Source: SURF-28 sp034521465
GTDB lineage: Bacteria; Bacteroidota; Ignavibacteria; Ignavibacteriales; Melioribacteraceae
Direction of reading: 5' to 3'
Length of the DNA: 64,000 nt
Assembly (NCBI GenBank): GCA_034521465.1
Contig: JAXHMN010000012.1
Coordinates: 1 to 64,000, forward strand
Both the position numbers and the translations under genes were made by a program. Within the stretch, counting starts at the first letter, position 1, and each line of letters opens with the position of its first letter. Positions 1-9,358 of this stretch are shown one piece after another. Below the pieces are notes generated by a model that saw only the letters and a program-made list of their open reading frames with translations, ran no database searches and had not been told where the DNA came from.

Positions 1-3
1 AAA

Positions 4-1362
4 CTACAAACTCATAATATCGCTGTAAATTATAAATGCCATCAACATCAACAAAAAGATAAAACCGAAATTTTGAATTGCGATTTTCATCTTAACCGGC
101 AATTCCTTTCCACGAATTCCTTCAATTGAAATGATAACAAAATGTCCGCCGTCTAAAACCGGGAAAGGCAAAAAGTTCAATATCGCTAAACTCAAACTCA
201 GCATTGCTAAAAAGTATAAGAAAGAAATTATTCCGGTATCGGCGCTTCTTGCGGCAAACTGTGCAATCTTAACCGGTCCGCCAAATACTTGATCGAATTG
301 TACATCTCCGAATATTACATTTTTGAACATCGTAAAAGTAAGTACGGTAATCTCGCCAATGTTTTTGAAACTCTGGCTAAATGATTCGAAGAATCCGTAT
401 GTTCTAAATGTAACAGGTCCAGTATATGCGTCTCCGAGATAGATTCCTATCTTACCTTCAAAACCGGGAGTTACTGCGGTTGTTACAGTATCTTTCTCTT
501 CTCGCAGTAAAGTAACGGTAAGTTCTTCTTCCGGTTTGGCAGAAATTAAACTTATCACTTCTTGACTGTTATTGAGAACTTGTCCGTCAATTTTTAAGAA
601 AACATCGCCCGACTTAATTCCGGCTGCTTCTGCGGGAGAGTTCGGCATCACTTCAGAGATGTAAGGTTGAGTATCCCCGAATGGCAAAAAGAAACCACTT
701 TGTGCATTCTCGGTGATAATCTCTTTCGGAACGGTTAAATTAGTTTCGGAACCGTTTCGCAAAACAGTTACATTAACATCTCTACCGATATTTTTAACGA
801 GCAGATTATTTACAACTTCATCCCAGTTTTCAACCGGTTGATTGCTTATTGATAAAATTTTATCGTGACTCTCAAAACCGGCTTGCGCTGCCGGGGTTTC
901 TTCTGCTACAAAACCGAGTTCAGTTGTGTTGATAATCTGTTTTCCTTGAAAGAAATTTATTCCCCAAAGAATCAAGACAGTTAAAGTTAGGTTCATCATA
1001 ACACCGGCAGAAATAACGAAGAGTTTTTTAGGAGTAGATTTAGCTCTGAATTCATAATCTTTCGGTTCACTGCTGGCAAAATCTGTGTCCATACTTTCAT
1101 CTATCATGCCGGAGATTTTAACATAACCGCCTAGCGGTAGGAGAGAAATTCTGTAATCGGTATATCCGTTTCCTTCCCAATCTTTTGGTAATGGTCCGAA
1201 TGAAAAACCTGTAATTTTATTATAGCCGAGTATTCGTCTTCCGTAACCGATTGCGAACACATCCGCCCTCATGCCGGAAAGCTTAGCTGCGAGGAAGTGT
1301 CCCAATTCATGAATGAAAACGAGAATAGCGATAGTTATTGCGAAATAAAAAATATAGTCCAT
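4..1362 (-). CDS. rseP: RseP-type site-2 intramembrane zinc metalloprotease
   Basis: An inner-membrane protease of the M50 family that cleaves transmembrane substrates such as anti-sigma factors inside the bilayer. The 452-residue product has the zinc motif HELGH at residues 18-22 in the first membrane helix, two periplasmic PDZ domains (about 145-215 and 225-305), and the third zinc-ligand motif LDGG at about 403-406 before the last membrane helices. Length and order match RseP/YaeL. It is the last gene of a minus-strand run, 11 bases downstream of dxr, a pairing found in many bacteria. It may act on the membrane-anchored anti-sigma factor near 49 kb, but that link is inference. Confidence 0.95.
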   Translation of the reverse strand: MDYIFYFAITIAILVFIHELGHFLAAKLSGMRADVFAIGYGRRILGYNKITGFSFGPLPKDWEGNGYTDYRISLLPLGGYVKISGMIDESMDTDFASSEPKDYEFRAKSTPKKLFVISAGVMMNLTLTVLILWGINFFQGKQIINTTELGFVAEETPAAQAGFESHDKILSISNQPVENWDEVVNNLLVKNIGRDVNVTVLRNGSETNLTVPKEIITENAQSGFFLPFGDTQPYISEVMPNSPAEAAGIKSGDVFLKIDGQVLNNSQEVISLISAKPEEELTVTLLREEKDTVTTAVTPGFEGKIGIYLGDAYTGPVTFRTYGFFESFSQSFKNIGEITVLTFTMFKNVIFGDVQFDQVFGGPVKIAQFAARSADTGIISFLYFLAMLSLSLAILNFLPFPVLDGGHFVIISIEGIRGKELPVKMKIAIQNFGFIFLLMLMAFIIYSDIMSL

Positions 1363-1373
1363 AAAATCTTCTG

Positions 1374-2531
1374 TTAATTGTTAAATAAGGTTTGAGCAAA
1401 CTCTCTCGTTTGACGATCACAATCGAAAATTGTTTCCAAATTAGGTGATTTATGATTTTCAATTGAATTGAGAGATGCTTTTATAATTTCGGGAATTTGT
1501 GTGAAGCTGATTTTCCCACTTAAAAATTTGTCAACTGCAATTTCGTTTGCGGCATTTAATATGCAAGGTGTTGTGCCTCCGGTTTGCATAACTTCGTAAG
1601 CTAAACCGAGGCATTGGAATTTTTCCTCATCCGGTTCAAAGAATGTTAACTCTCTTAGCTTCGGTAATTTTGTTTCGACAAAATCACATTTCATTCTTTC
1701 GGGAAAAGTTAATGAATATTGAATCGGTAGTTTCATATCGGGCAGACTAAGCTGCGCTTTTATCGATCCGTCTATAAATTCAACCATAGAATGAATAATT
1801 GATTGCGGATGAACAACTACTTCAATTTTTTCTTTAGGGAGACCGAATAACCAATGCGCTTCTATTACTTCCAAACCTTTGTTCATCATCGTTGCAGAAT
1901 CGATTGTGATTTTACTTCCCATTTTCCAGTTTGGGTGAGCGAGAGCTTGGTCAACAGTTACATTTTGAAGTTGATCTTTTTCAAAATTTAAAAACGGTCC
2001 GCCGGAAGCAGTAAGAATTAATTTTTCGATGTAATCTCTTTCTTCGCCGATTAAGCATTGAAAGATTGCGCTGTGCTCCGAATCGACTGGAATTAATTCC
2101 GTACCATTTTTGTAAACCATTTCAGTAATAAGTTCACCGGCAACAACAAGAGTTTCTTTGTTTGCCAGTGCAATTCTTTTCTTTCGTTTAATCCCTTCTA
2201 TAGTTGGCGCTAATCCGGCAAACCCGACTAAAGCGCTTACCATTATGTCATATTCGAAATTTTTAGCAACGTCAATTAACCCTTCACTTCCCGAAAGAAC
2301 TTCGCATTTGCTTCCAATTTTCTTTTTTAACTCAGCAGCTTTTTCATTGTTTGTAACAACAACAGCGGAAGGTTGAAACTCTTCAATTTGTTGTATCAAT
2401 AAATCTATGTTCGAGTTTACGGTAAGTATTTCGGCTTTGAATTGATCCGGGAATTCACGAATTACATTTAATGTGTTAACACCAATTGAGCCGCTGGAAC
2501 CGAGAATTAATATTTTTTTCTGTTTGTTCAT
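1374..2531 (-). CDS. dxr: 1-deoxy-D-xylulose 5-phosphate reductoisomerase
   Basis: Cytosolic enzyme of the MEP isoprenoid pathway; it converts DXP to 2-C-methyl-D-erythritol 4-phosphate with NADPH. The 385-residue product starts with the Rossmann motif GSSGSIG (about 11-17) and carries the family motifs ANKETLV, PVDSEHSAIFQCL (metal and substrate site), LTASGGPF and TIDSATMMNKGLEVIEAHWLF. The length is that of the family and no key residue appears missing. It lies 10 bases behind a small membrane-protein gene and 11 bases ahead of rseP, so the three are probably co-transcribed. Confidence 0.97.
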   Translation of the reverse strand: MNKQKKILILGSSGSIGVNTLNVIREFPDQFKAEILTVNSNIDLLIQQIEEFQPSAVVVTNNEKAAELKKKIGSKCEVLSGSEGLIDVAKNFEYDIMVSALVGFAGLAPTIEGIKRKKRIALANKETLVVAGELITEMVYKNGTELIPVDSEHSAIFQCLIGEERDYIEKLILTASGGPFLNFEKDQLQNVTVDQALAHPNWKMGSKITIDSATMMNKGLEVIEAHWLFGLPKEKIEVVVHPQSIIHSMVEFIDGSIKAQLSLPDMKLPIQYSLTFPERMKCDFVETKLPKLRELTFFEPDEEKFQCLGLAYEVMQTGGTTPCILNAANEIAVDKFLSGKISFTQIPEIIKASLNSIENHKSPNLETIFDCDRQTREFAQTLFNN

Positions 2532-2541
2532 TAAACACTAA

Positions 2542-3027
2542 TTACATGTAGAAAATTCTTGTTACTGCCATTAAGAAGTTTATCAACACAAGAATGTTCA
2601 TTTGTAAGTTTACTGAAAAAAGTTTCTTAAGATTTGTTCTTAAGTCGGTTTTATCATCGACAGGCGAAGAAAGATCTTTTTCAATTTCCAATCGTAATTT
2701 TTTTGCCGTTGGAATAACTTTCCAGCCAAGTAAGATTAAGATAACTACCATTATAATTTGTTTAGTAGTCAGCCAATGATTTGCCGTGAATTGGAAAAAT
2801 CCGTAACCATAATTCATTAATATTAACCAAATACCCGTTACGAGAATTCCGACTGCTCCAATCATTCCAAGCAGATTTACTAGTTTTAGATAGAGTGATA
2901 TCAATCTACCTTCACTACTTGAACCATGTGATTTATTTATCTCTTTTCGGAAAATTGGATCGGCTATAAAATTAACCAACCAAATACCGGCAAAAGCTAT
3001 ATGAAGCCAAATTAAAAACTGAAGCAT
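2542..3027 (-). CDS. small four-helix integral membrane protein of unknown function
   Basis: 161 residues with four hydrophobic segments (about 3-20, 48-70, 88-105 and 140-160). A His in the first helix (LIWLHIAFAGIW) and a Trp-rich loop recall small CopD/DUF2269-like membrane proteins, but the match is by general look only. It is the first gene of the tight group that continues with dxr and rseP. No function can be assigned from sequence. Confidence 0.7.
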   Translation of the reverse strand: MLQFLIWLHIAFAGIWLVNFIADPIFRKEINKSHGSSSEGRLISLYLKLVNLLGMIGAVGILVTGIWLILMNYGYGFFQFTANHWLTTKQIIMVVILILLGWKVIPTAKKLRLEIEKDLSSPVDDKTDLRTNLKKLFSVNLQMNILVLINFLMAVTRIFYM

Positions 3028-3117
3028 GTTTTCTCCCTCTCAAATTTGTTCAACTTCAAATATATGAAAAATAGGGACTTATTAATAAGGTAAAACCGTC
3101 GGAGAAAGTTCAATTTG

Positions 3118-3825
3118 TTATTCGGAAATCCAAGTGCTGAAGATTTTACTCAAATTGGAAAAGTCTTCTTCGTCTAAGTTCATGGAAACAAATGCGGCAA
3201 GATTGTTCAATACTATTACAGAGTTGATGCTTGCGTCACGTTTTTCCAATTCGCTTATTTGTTTTGCAACATTGGTGTTAATTTTTTGGATGTTGTCATA
3301 AAGCTCGGCTAAGGATTTCATCTCCCAGTCGGGTTCTTTTCCCTTTTTGTGTCTAAGAAACTGGGCAAGAGAAAACATTGCGAAGACCCGGAATTCAGTT
3401 TCATCGAGGTCAGAAAAAGGTAGGTGGAATCTAAGCATCGGTCTTAATTTTGCTAAGATCGGACAGCCGCTTGCCGGCATGAGTATGCCCATTAAACTTC
3501 CTACAGCCGATTGCAGATCTGTTTCTTTGTAGTAAGATCTTTCTTCTGTCTCTACTGTTACTTTCACTTTTTCATAAGAAGCCCTTTCGGAAAAGAATTT
3601 AATCAATTCTTCAAGGTTAACAGCAACCGGACAGTATTCAAATTCATCCTTATTGATCGGGCAGTGATCGCATTCAAAATTTTCCAGTTTTGTCCAATCG
3701 GCAGGCTGTTCTTTAGATTGTCTAACGATTTGAAGCGTTGACGGTTCAAGAAAAATATTGAAGGTTTCTGTTTTACCATCTTCAAATTCAAGTTTATATG
3801 AGTATTTTCTTAGTTCATTATTCAT
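3118..3825 (-). CDS. conserved cytosolic protein with a Cys-x-His-Cys-Pro cluster, function unknown
   Basis: 235 residues without signal peptide or membrane segment. The N-terminal part (1-50) looks like a beta-rich segment. A cluster follows with Cys52, His54, Cys55-Pro and Cys65-Pro, and another Cys-Pro sits near residue 121; this could bind a metal. The C-terminal half is helical. It starts two bases after the stop of the nitronate monooxygenase-like gene, so the two are very likely co-transcribed. I do not recognise the family with certainty and assign no function. Confidence 0.75.
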   Translation of the reverse strand: MNNELRKYSYKLEFEDGKTETFNIFLEPSTLQIVRQSKEQPADWTKLENFECDHCPINKDEFEYCPVAVNLEELIKFFSERASYEKVKVTVETEERSYYKETDLQSAVGSLMGILMPASGCPILAKLRPMLRFHLPFSDLDETEFRVFAMFSLAQFLRHKKGKEPDWEMKSLAELYDNIQKINTNVAKQISELEKRDASINSVIVLNNLAAFVSMNLDEEDFSNLSKIFSTWISE

Positions 3826-3827
3826 TT

Positions 3828-4773
3828 TTAAGCCATTAATTTATTGTAAGCAATGTCATATTCTTTGATCATCCTCTCCATAAGTTCTTTAACCGAGGGA
3901 ATATCTTTAATCAATCCGGAACCTTGTCCGGCTTCCATCATACCTTGTTCCGCATCGCCGTCAAAAATACCAAGCATTTCTCTTTTTCTTCCGAGCAATT
4001 CTTTTAATTTTTCTTTGTCAGCCCCTGAGTATTCGGCTAGTATTGCCTCTTCACCGAACCGGTTTTTTAAGATTCGTGCCATACCGATTTTCTTTAAGTA
4101 TAAGATAAGTGTCATTATCTTTAGCATCAACAACTTTCTGTTTATAATTTTCGTGAGCGGATGATTCCTGCGTTACTGCAAAACGTGTTCCAATTTGCAC
4201 ACCTTCAGCGCCAAGTGCAAGTGCGGCTAGAATTGCTCGACCGTCTGCAATTCCTCCTGCTGCAATAACCGGAATATTAACGGCATCAACCAATTGTGGA
4301 ATTAAAGCAAACGTAGTTAATTCATCGGCACCGTTATGTCCTCCTGCTTCAACACCTTCGCCAACCACCGCATCGCAGCCGACGCTTTCAGCTTTTAAAG
4401 CAAACTTTATGGAAGGAACAACGTGGCAAACAGTTATATCATTCTTCTTCAATAAATCTATAAACTTTCCCGGATGACCGGCAGAAGAAAAAACAATTTT
4501 TACATCTTCTTCAATAACAACATTAACTAACTCTTCCGCATCACCTCTTAATAAAGGAATATTTACTCCGAATGGTTTATCGGTTGCCCCTTTACATTTT
4601 TGAATATGCTCTTTTAATAAGTCCGGTTTCATTGAGCCGGAACCAATTAACCCCAATCCGCCGTTATTAGAAACAGCGGATGCAAGTTTCCATCCCGATA
4701 CCCAAACCATGCCGGCTTGAACTATTGGATACTTGACATCAAATAAACTTGTTACTCTGTTATTAATATTCAT
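3828..4773 (-). CDS. nitronate monooxygenase / FabK-like FMN-dependent oxidoreductase, one frameshift
   Basis: TIM-barrel FMN enzyme of the 2-nitropropane dioxygenase/FabK group. The N-terminal part reads VKYPIVQAGMVWVSG, then GVNIPL, then VGEGVEAGGHNG and AGGIADGRAILAALALGAEGVQIGTRF, the usual flavin- and phosphate-binding motifs. The frame breaks near 4105-4110, where one extra A in an A-rich run interrupts the reading LILK|KIGMARILKN; the remaining roughly 100 residues follow in the other frame to 3828. Removing one base gives 314 residues, the usual family length. I chose the ATG at 4773, which starts the family-like sequence, over a TTG at 4806. Substrate not predictable. Confidence 0.85.
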
Positions 4774-4880
4774 AGTGTTATCATCTTTTATATACAAACT
4801 AATCAATAACTTTTTTATAACACAAGCAATTTGCTAATAGTAAAGCTATTGGGTAATTTTGACGTTATTATTTTTATGTG

Positions 4881-4905
4881 TAAGTGATTCATGTACAATC
4901 ACTTA
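4881..4905. promoter_or_regulatory. perfect 9-bp inverted repeat upstream of metK
   Basis: The arms TAAGTGATT and AATCACTTA are exact inverted copies around a 7-base centre (CATGTAC). The site lies 36 bases before the metK start in the divergent gap between metK and the oxidoreductase gene. It is not followed by a T-run, so a terminator is unlikely; an operator or an RNA hairpin in the metK leader is more plausible. No known SAM riboswitch core was recognised. Confidence 0.5.
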
Positions 4906-4941
4906 TAAAAATTTTTCAATAAGATAACAGTAGAGGTATAA

Positions 4942-6093
4942 ATGTCCTACTTATTCACATCGGAATCTGTATCGGAAGGGCATCCGGATAAAGTTTGTGA
5001 TGCAATTTCAGACGGAGTACTGGATGCTATTTTATCAGATGACCCAAATGCAAGAGTTGCATGCGAAACTTTTGTAACAACCGGATTGGTTTTGGTTGGC
5101 GGTGAAGTAACAACTAAAGCTTATGTTGATATTCAAGATATTGTAAGGAAAACAGTTAAAAAGATTGGTTATACGGAAGCAGAATATAAATTTGATTCGG
5201 AATCTTGTTCGGTGTTAAATGCTATTCATTCACAATCCCCCGATATAGCGATGGGTGTGGATAAAGGAGGCGCCGGTGATCAAGGGTTAATGTTCGGCTA
5301 TGCTTGTGATCAAACAAGAGAGTATATGCCTATGCCGATTGTATTTGCTCATAAACTTATAAAAAAATTAGCCGATATAAGAAAACGGAACCCCCAGTTA
5401 ATGCCTTACCTGAGACCCGATTCTAAATCGCAAGTTACGATTGAGTATGATGATAACCATAAACCTCTGCGTGTTGATGCGGTTGTAATCTCCACACAGC
5501 ATGATGCAAACGTAAAACAATCCACAATAAAAAAAGATGTAATTGAACACGTTATAAAAAATGTTATTCCGAAAAAATATATTGATAAAAAAACAAAATA
5601 TTATGTTAATCCAACCGGCAGATTTGAAATTGGCGGACCACACGGTGACAGCGGGTTAACCGGAAGAAAAATTATTGTTGATACTTATGGCGGTTGGGCG
5701 CCTCACGGCGGCGGAGCTTTCTCCGGTAAAGATCCGTCAAAAGTTGATAGAAGCGCTACTTATGCTGCACGCTATGTCGCAAAGAATATCGTTGCCGCTA
5801 AACTTGCAAAAGAATGTTTAGTTCAGCTTTCTTATGCAATAGGCGTTGCTGAACCTGTTTCGGTTTATGTTGACACAAAAGGTACGGGGAAAATACCCGA
5901 TGCGGAAATTTCGAAAATGATTAAAAAAGAAGTTGATCTAACGCCGAAAGGGATAATCAAGAAATTAAAATTAAAAAACCCTATTTATCAGAAGACTTCC
6001 GCTTACGGTCATTTTGGTCGTAATGGCAAAGAATTCACTTGGGAAAAATTAGATCTAGTACAAACATTTAAAAAATATTTACCTAAAAAATAA
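4942..6093 (+). CDS. metK: S-adenosylmethionine synthetase
   Basis: Makes S-adenosylmethionine from methionine and ATP. The 383-residue product has all three family blocks: SEGHPDKVCDAISDGVLDA at the N-terminus, the GGAGDQGLMFGYA hexapeptide region in the middle, and GGPHGDSGLTGRK with GGGAFSGKDPSKVDRS at about 230-275. A GAGG-type ribosome site lies 7 bases before the ATG. The next gene, ahcY, follows after 17 bases, so synthesis of SAM and clearance of S-adenosylhomocysteine are linked in one operon. Confidence 0.97.
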   Translation: MSYLFTSESVSEGHPDKVCDAISDGVLDAILSDDPNARVACETFVTTGLVLVGGEVTTKAYVDIQDIVRKTVKKIGYTEAEYKFDSESCSVLNAIHSQSPDIAMGVDKGGAGDQGLMFGYACDQTREYMPMPIVFAHKLIKKLADIRKRNPQLMPYLRPDSKSQVTIEYDDNHKPLRVDAVVISTQHDANVKQSTIKKDVIEHVIKNVIPKKYIDKKTKYYVNPTGRFEIGGPHGDSGLTGRKIIVDTYGGWAPHGGGAFSGKDPSKVDRSATYAARYVAKNIVAAKLAKECLVQLSYAIGVAEPVSVYVDTKGTGKIPDAEISKMIKKEVDLTPKGIIKKLKLKNPIYQKTSAYGHFGRNGKEFTWEKLDLVQTFKKYLPKK

Positions 6094-6110
6094 AGGAGCA
6101 TTTACAAATA

Positions 6111-7388
6111 ATGGATTATAAAAAAGGAAAATTCAAAGTACGCGACTTAAAGTTAGCTGCAGAAGGCAGAAAAAGAATTGAATGGGCCGAATCGAGAATG
6201 CCCGTAATGATGGCGCTAAGAGAAAAGTACAGTAAAACCAAACCGTTGAAAGGTTATAAAATTGCAGGCTGTCTTCACGTAACAAAAGAAACCGCTGTAC
6301 TTGTTGAAACATTAAAAGCCGCAGGCGCTAAAGTTAGCTGGAGCGGATGTAACCCGCTATCTACACAAGATGATATTGCCGCTGCACTCGCTAAAAGCGG
6401 AATTGAAATGTACGCTTGGCACGGTCAAAATGTTAAAGAGTTCTATTGGTCAATCGACCGCACGCTCGATATGAAACCAAACTTAACACTTGACGACGGC
6501 GCCGATTTAATTTTCACCGTACACAACAAACACAGAAAATTGGCCGAAAATATTATTGGTGGTACAGAAGAAACTACAACCGGTGTTCACAGATTAAGAG
6601 CGATGGCTGCCGATAAAAAATTGCTTTATCCTGTAGTTGCTGTAAATGATGCAGAAACCAAATGGGATTTTGATAATGTTTACGGAACAGGTCAATCCTC
6701 AATTGATGGTATTTTGAGAGCAACTTCTGTGCTATTAGCAGGAAAGAATTTTGTCGTTGCCGGTTACGGTCATTGCGGACGCGGTGTTGCAATGAGAGCT
6801 ACCGGAATGGGCGCGAACGTAATTGTGACTGAAGTTAAACCGACCGCTGCATTGAAAGCAACTCTTGACGGACATACTGTTATGAAAATGGATCAAGCTG
6901 CAAAGATCGGTGACATTTTTATAACAGCAACCGGTGTAAAAGATATCATCATTAAAAAACATTTTGAAAAGATGAAAGATGGTGCAATTGTTTGTAACAC
7001 GGGTCACTATGATTGTGAACTAAATCTTGATGATCTCGAAAAGATCAAAAAAGGAAAAAGAACAGTGCGTGCAAACAATGAAGAATATACTTTGAAAAAC
7101 GGAAACAAAGTTTACGTTCTTGCCCAAGGTCGTTTGGTTAACTTAGCTGCTGCCGAAGGACATCCATCAGAGGTTATGGATATGTCATTCGCAAATCAAT
7201 TTATGTCGCAGATAAGATTAGCCGCCTTTGATAAAGAGGGTGTGCTTCTCGATCCCGATGTAATTGATATTCCCGAAGAACAGGATCAAGAAATTGCCGA
7301 GATAAAATTGAGAACGATGGGTTATAAGATTGACAAGCTGACAAAAGAACAGCAAGTATATATGGATGATTACAGCGCAGGAACTTAA
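6111..7388 (+). CDS. ahcY: adenosylhomocysteinase
   Basis: NAD-dependent hydrolase that splits S-adenosylhomocysteine to adenosine and homocysteine, closing the activated methyl cycle with metK upstream. The 425-residue product shows GCLHVTKETAVLVETL near the N-terminus, the VYGTGQSSIDGILRAT block, the NAD-binding stretch VVAGYGHCGRGVA, and the C-terminal AEGHPSEVMDMSFANQ block that closes over NAD of the neighbouring subunit. The length fits the short bacterial/archaeal form. A GGAG ribosome site precedes the ATG. A strong terminator follows. Confidence 0.97.
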   Translation: MDYKKGKFKVRDLKLAAEGRKRIEWAESRMPVMMALREKYSKTKPLKGYKIAGCLHVTKETAVLVETLKAAGAKVSWSGCNPLSTQDDIAAALAKSGIEMYAWHGQNVKEFYWSIDRTLDMKPNLTLDDGADLIFTVHNKHRKLAENIIGGTEETTTGVHRLRAMAADKKLLYPVVAVNDAETKWDFDNVYGTGQSSIDGILRATSVLLAGKNFVVAGYGHCGRGVAMRATGMGANVIVTEVKPTAALKATLDGHTVMKMDQAAKIGDIFITATGVKDIIIKKHFEKMKDGAIVCNTGHYDCELNLDDLEKIKKGKRTVRANNEEYTLKNGNKVYVLAQGRLVNLAAAEGHPSEVMDMSFANQFMSQIRLAAFDKEGVLLDPDVIDIPEEQDQEIAEIKLRTMGYKIDKLTKEQQVYMDDYSAGT

Positions 7389-7414
7389 TTCTGGTTTGGA
7401 ATAATTTCTTTCTT

Positions 7415-7446
7415 AAAGCCCAATCGATATCGGTTGGGCTTTTTTT
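7415..7446 (+). terminator. Rho-independent terminator of metK-ahcY
   Basis: A stem of AAAGCCCAA pairing with TTGGGCTTT around a short self-complementary CGATATCG centre, followed by a run of seven or more T. It lies about 27 bases after the ahcY stop. Confidence 0.85.
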
Positions 7447-7506
7447 GTTGATATTTTGGGGTAAAATTTAATATTTTTTTACGATTGTCGATGGGAGATT
7501 CAAACC

Positions 7507-7626
7507 ATGAAAATGAATTATTATCCCAAAACAGACTCATTATATATTGAGCTTTCTGCAAAAGAAAGTATTGAAAGCAAGGAAGTTTCCGAAGGTGTAG
7601 TCCTAGACTATGACATTGTTGATTAA
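7507..7626 (+). pseudogene. truncated DUF2283-like protein (39 residues)
   Basis: The reading frame starts MKMNYYPKTDSLYIEL and ends GVVLDYDIVD followed by a stop. This matches the first two thirds of the small DUF2283 proteins, which normally continue with a Gly-x-x-Val-Gly-Ile-Glu-Ile segment; that last strand is absent. It is either a remnant or a copy cut by an indel. It sits just upstream of the peptidase gene. Assignment rests on motif recall only. Confidence 0.5.
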
Positions 7627-7641
7627 ACCGAAGGTGCCCGA

Positions 7642-8931
7642 ATGAAATCTGTAATAATAGTTTTAATAACACTGTTTTTAATTAATTGTACCGAAAAAGA
7701 GATAATTGAAAAAGCGAATTATCCCAAATATGACCTCCAATTGGAGTTGGACCCCGCCGGTAGGTATTTGAGCGTTGAAGGAAATCTAAAATTTAATTCT
7801 ATCTATGGAACGTTGGATACTCTTATTTTATATCTCCATAAGCAGCTTCGAATAAGTAGCTTCTCAATCAACGGATTTGATAACTTCCGTGTTGACACAA
7901 CCAAATCAGATATCCGATTTCTTCCCGAAGCTAAAAAAGTTCTATTAATTCCGGGAAAGCCTATCAACAAAGGGGATAAGATTGATGTAAATTTTGTTTA
8001 TCAAGGAAGAATAACCGAATATCCTTCTTGGAGCGCTAATGTTATCGATACAAATTGGAGTGAATTAGGATTATATTTCCCCTGGTTTCCGTTCAATATG
8101 GATTTGCGCCCCTTTAATTACGAATTGGAAGTGAAGGTACCCTCAGAATACAAAGTATTCGCAATGGGGGAGAGCACTCGGCAAAGAAATCTATTAAAAA
8201 TCACTACCAAACAACCTACAAACGATTTGGTACTCTGTGCTTCCAAGAAAATGAAAATAGAAGAGACCGGTATAGAAGGCAATAAAATCAGTATTGTGCA
8301 TAATGATATCTCTTCAGAAATTGTAGATTCAGTCTTTTTGGATGTGAAAAAGATTTATTCCAATTACAATGAATGGTTTGGAATAAAAGAAGGGGATATG
8401 GCTTTAGTTCAATCTCAAAGAGAACAGGGCGGCGGATATGCCAGAACCGGCGGGCTTTTCTTAGCGGGATTTGACGGGGAGAGATATTTATCCGTTAGGG
8501 AAGGATACATGAGATACATTGGGCACGAATTGGCTCATATTTGGTGGAATAAAGCTAACTCCAATACCTGGGAAGATTGGCTCAATGAAAAGCTTCGCCG
8601 AATACAGCGCATTGATGCTGATAAGAAGCTTATTCGGCAAAAATGAATTTGATGCAAGATTACAAAAGAAAGAAAAGACCGCGGCTGATACAACTCCCAT
8701 CTGGAAATTTGATAGAAACGGCGATAAAGATAGAGAAGCAATCCTTTACAGCAAAGGACCTGTCCTTTAAACCAACTGGAAAGTAAAATAGGGAGAGAAG
8801 GTTTTTCTTCATTATGTAAGAACCTGGTCAAAAAAGAAATTGCCCATACCGAAAAGTTTTTGGATGAACTCAATGCACTACACGGAAGCAAAGTCGGCAA
8901 TTGGTTTGAGAAACAATTGAAAACAAAATAA
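7642..8931 (+). CDS. M1-family metallopeptidase-like lipoprotein, two frameshifts
   Basis: The product begins with a lipoprotein signal peptide (LFLINC, Cys about 16). Residues about 30-200 form the beta-rich N-terminal domain of M1 aminopeptidases. The zinc site HELAHIWW lies at about 294-301, followed 18 residues on by DWLNE, the third ligand. The frame breaks at about 8586 (one extra A; the true reading is WLNESFAEYSALML) and again at about 8767 (one base missing; GPVL then LNQLESKIG). With both repaired the gene ends at 8931 and gives 429 residues, with the typical C-terminal pattern KGPVLLNQLESKIG. The usual M1 substrate motif GxMEN is replaced by a glycine-rich stretch (QREQGGGYARTGG). 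Probably a periplasmic, membrane-anchored peptidase. Confidence 0.8.
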
Positions 8932-8956
8932 TAATCATTATAGATTATGTATTGCT

Positions 8957-9358
8957 TTGACTTCTTGTTCGAGCGATAAACCAGAGCTGAGAGTTGAAAA
9001 AATAATGTCAAACGCTATATATATCGAAGATTATTGGCGACTAACAACTTCAGCACTTATAAGCGGATTTGAAATTGACGAAGAAAATGGAAAATATTTT
9101 GTAGAACTTTCATTCGACATTGATTTCGAATCACCTTCTGATGAGATAATAAAAGATGTTGATTCAGGCAGTATTAAAGAAACGATAAGGGAAAATGATC
9201 ATAACATTGAGATTGAAGTTGAATTATTTGTTGACGAAGAATATCAGCTAGGGCAGTATAAATTGATCTTCAATGTAACTGATGAAAATACATTTTCAGA
9301 AGCGAAAGGAGAAACAACATTTATTTTGGATGATGATAGAAAACCAAAGGGTTACTAA
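8957..9358 (+). CDS. probable small lipoprotein with beta-sandwich fold, unknown function
   Basis: The frame reads LTSCSSDK near its start, a lipobox pattern, followed by about 125 acidic residues with alternating strands ending GETTFILDDDRKPKGY, like an immunoglobulin-type domain. The open frame extends upstream only to 8921 and contains no good start for a full signal peptide, so the true start is probably lost to another indel; the TTG at 8957 is a placeholder. The 3' end overlaps the convergent polyferredoxin gene by four bases. Confidence 0.5.
   Translation: MTSCSSDKPELRVEKIMSNAIYIEDYWRLTTSALISGFEIDEENGKYFVELSFDIDFESPSDEIIKDVDSGSIKETIRENDHNIEIEVELFVDEEYQLGQYKLIFNVTDENTFSEAKGETTFILDDDRKPKGY

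Noticed and set aside
3853..4164. Plus-strand 103-codon frame
   Set aside because: It is antisense to the frameshifted end of the nitronate monooxygenase-like gene and has no domain.
4807..4941. Possible SAM riboswitch upstream of metK-ahcY
   Set aside because: The leader is short and AT-rich; no SAM-I, SAM-II or SAH riboswitch core was recognised. Only the simple dyad remains.
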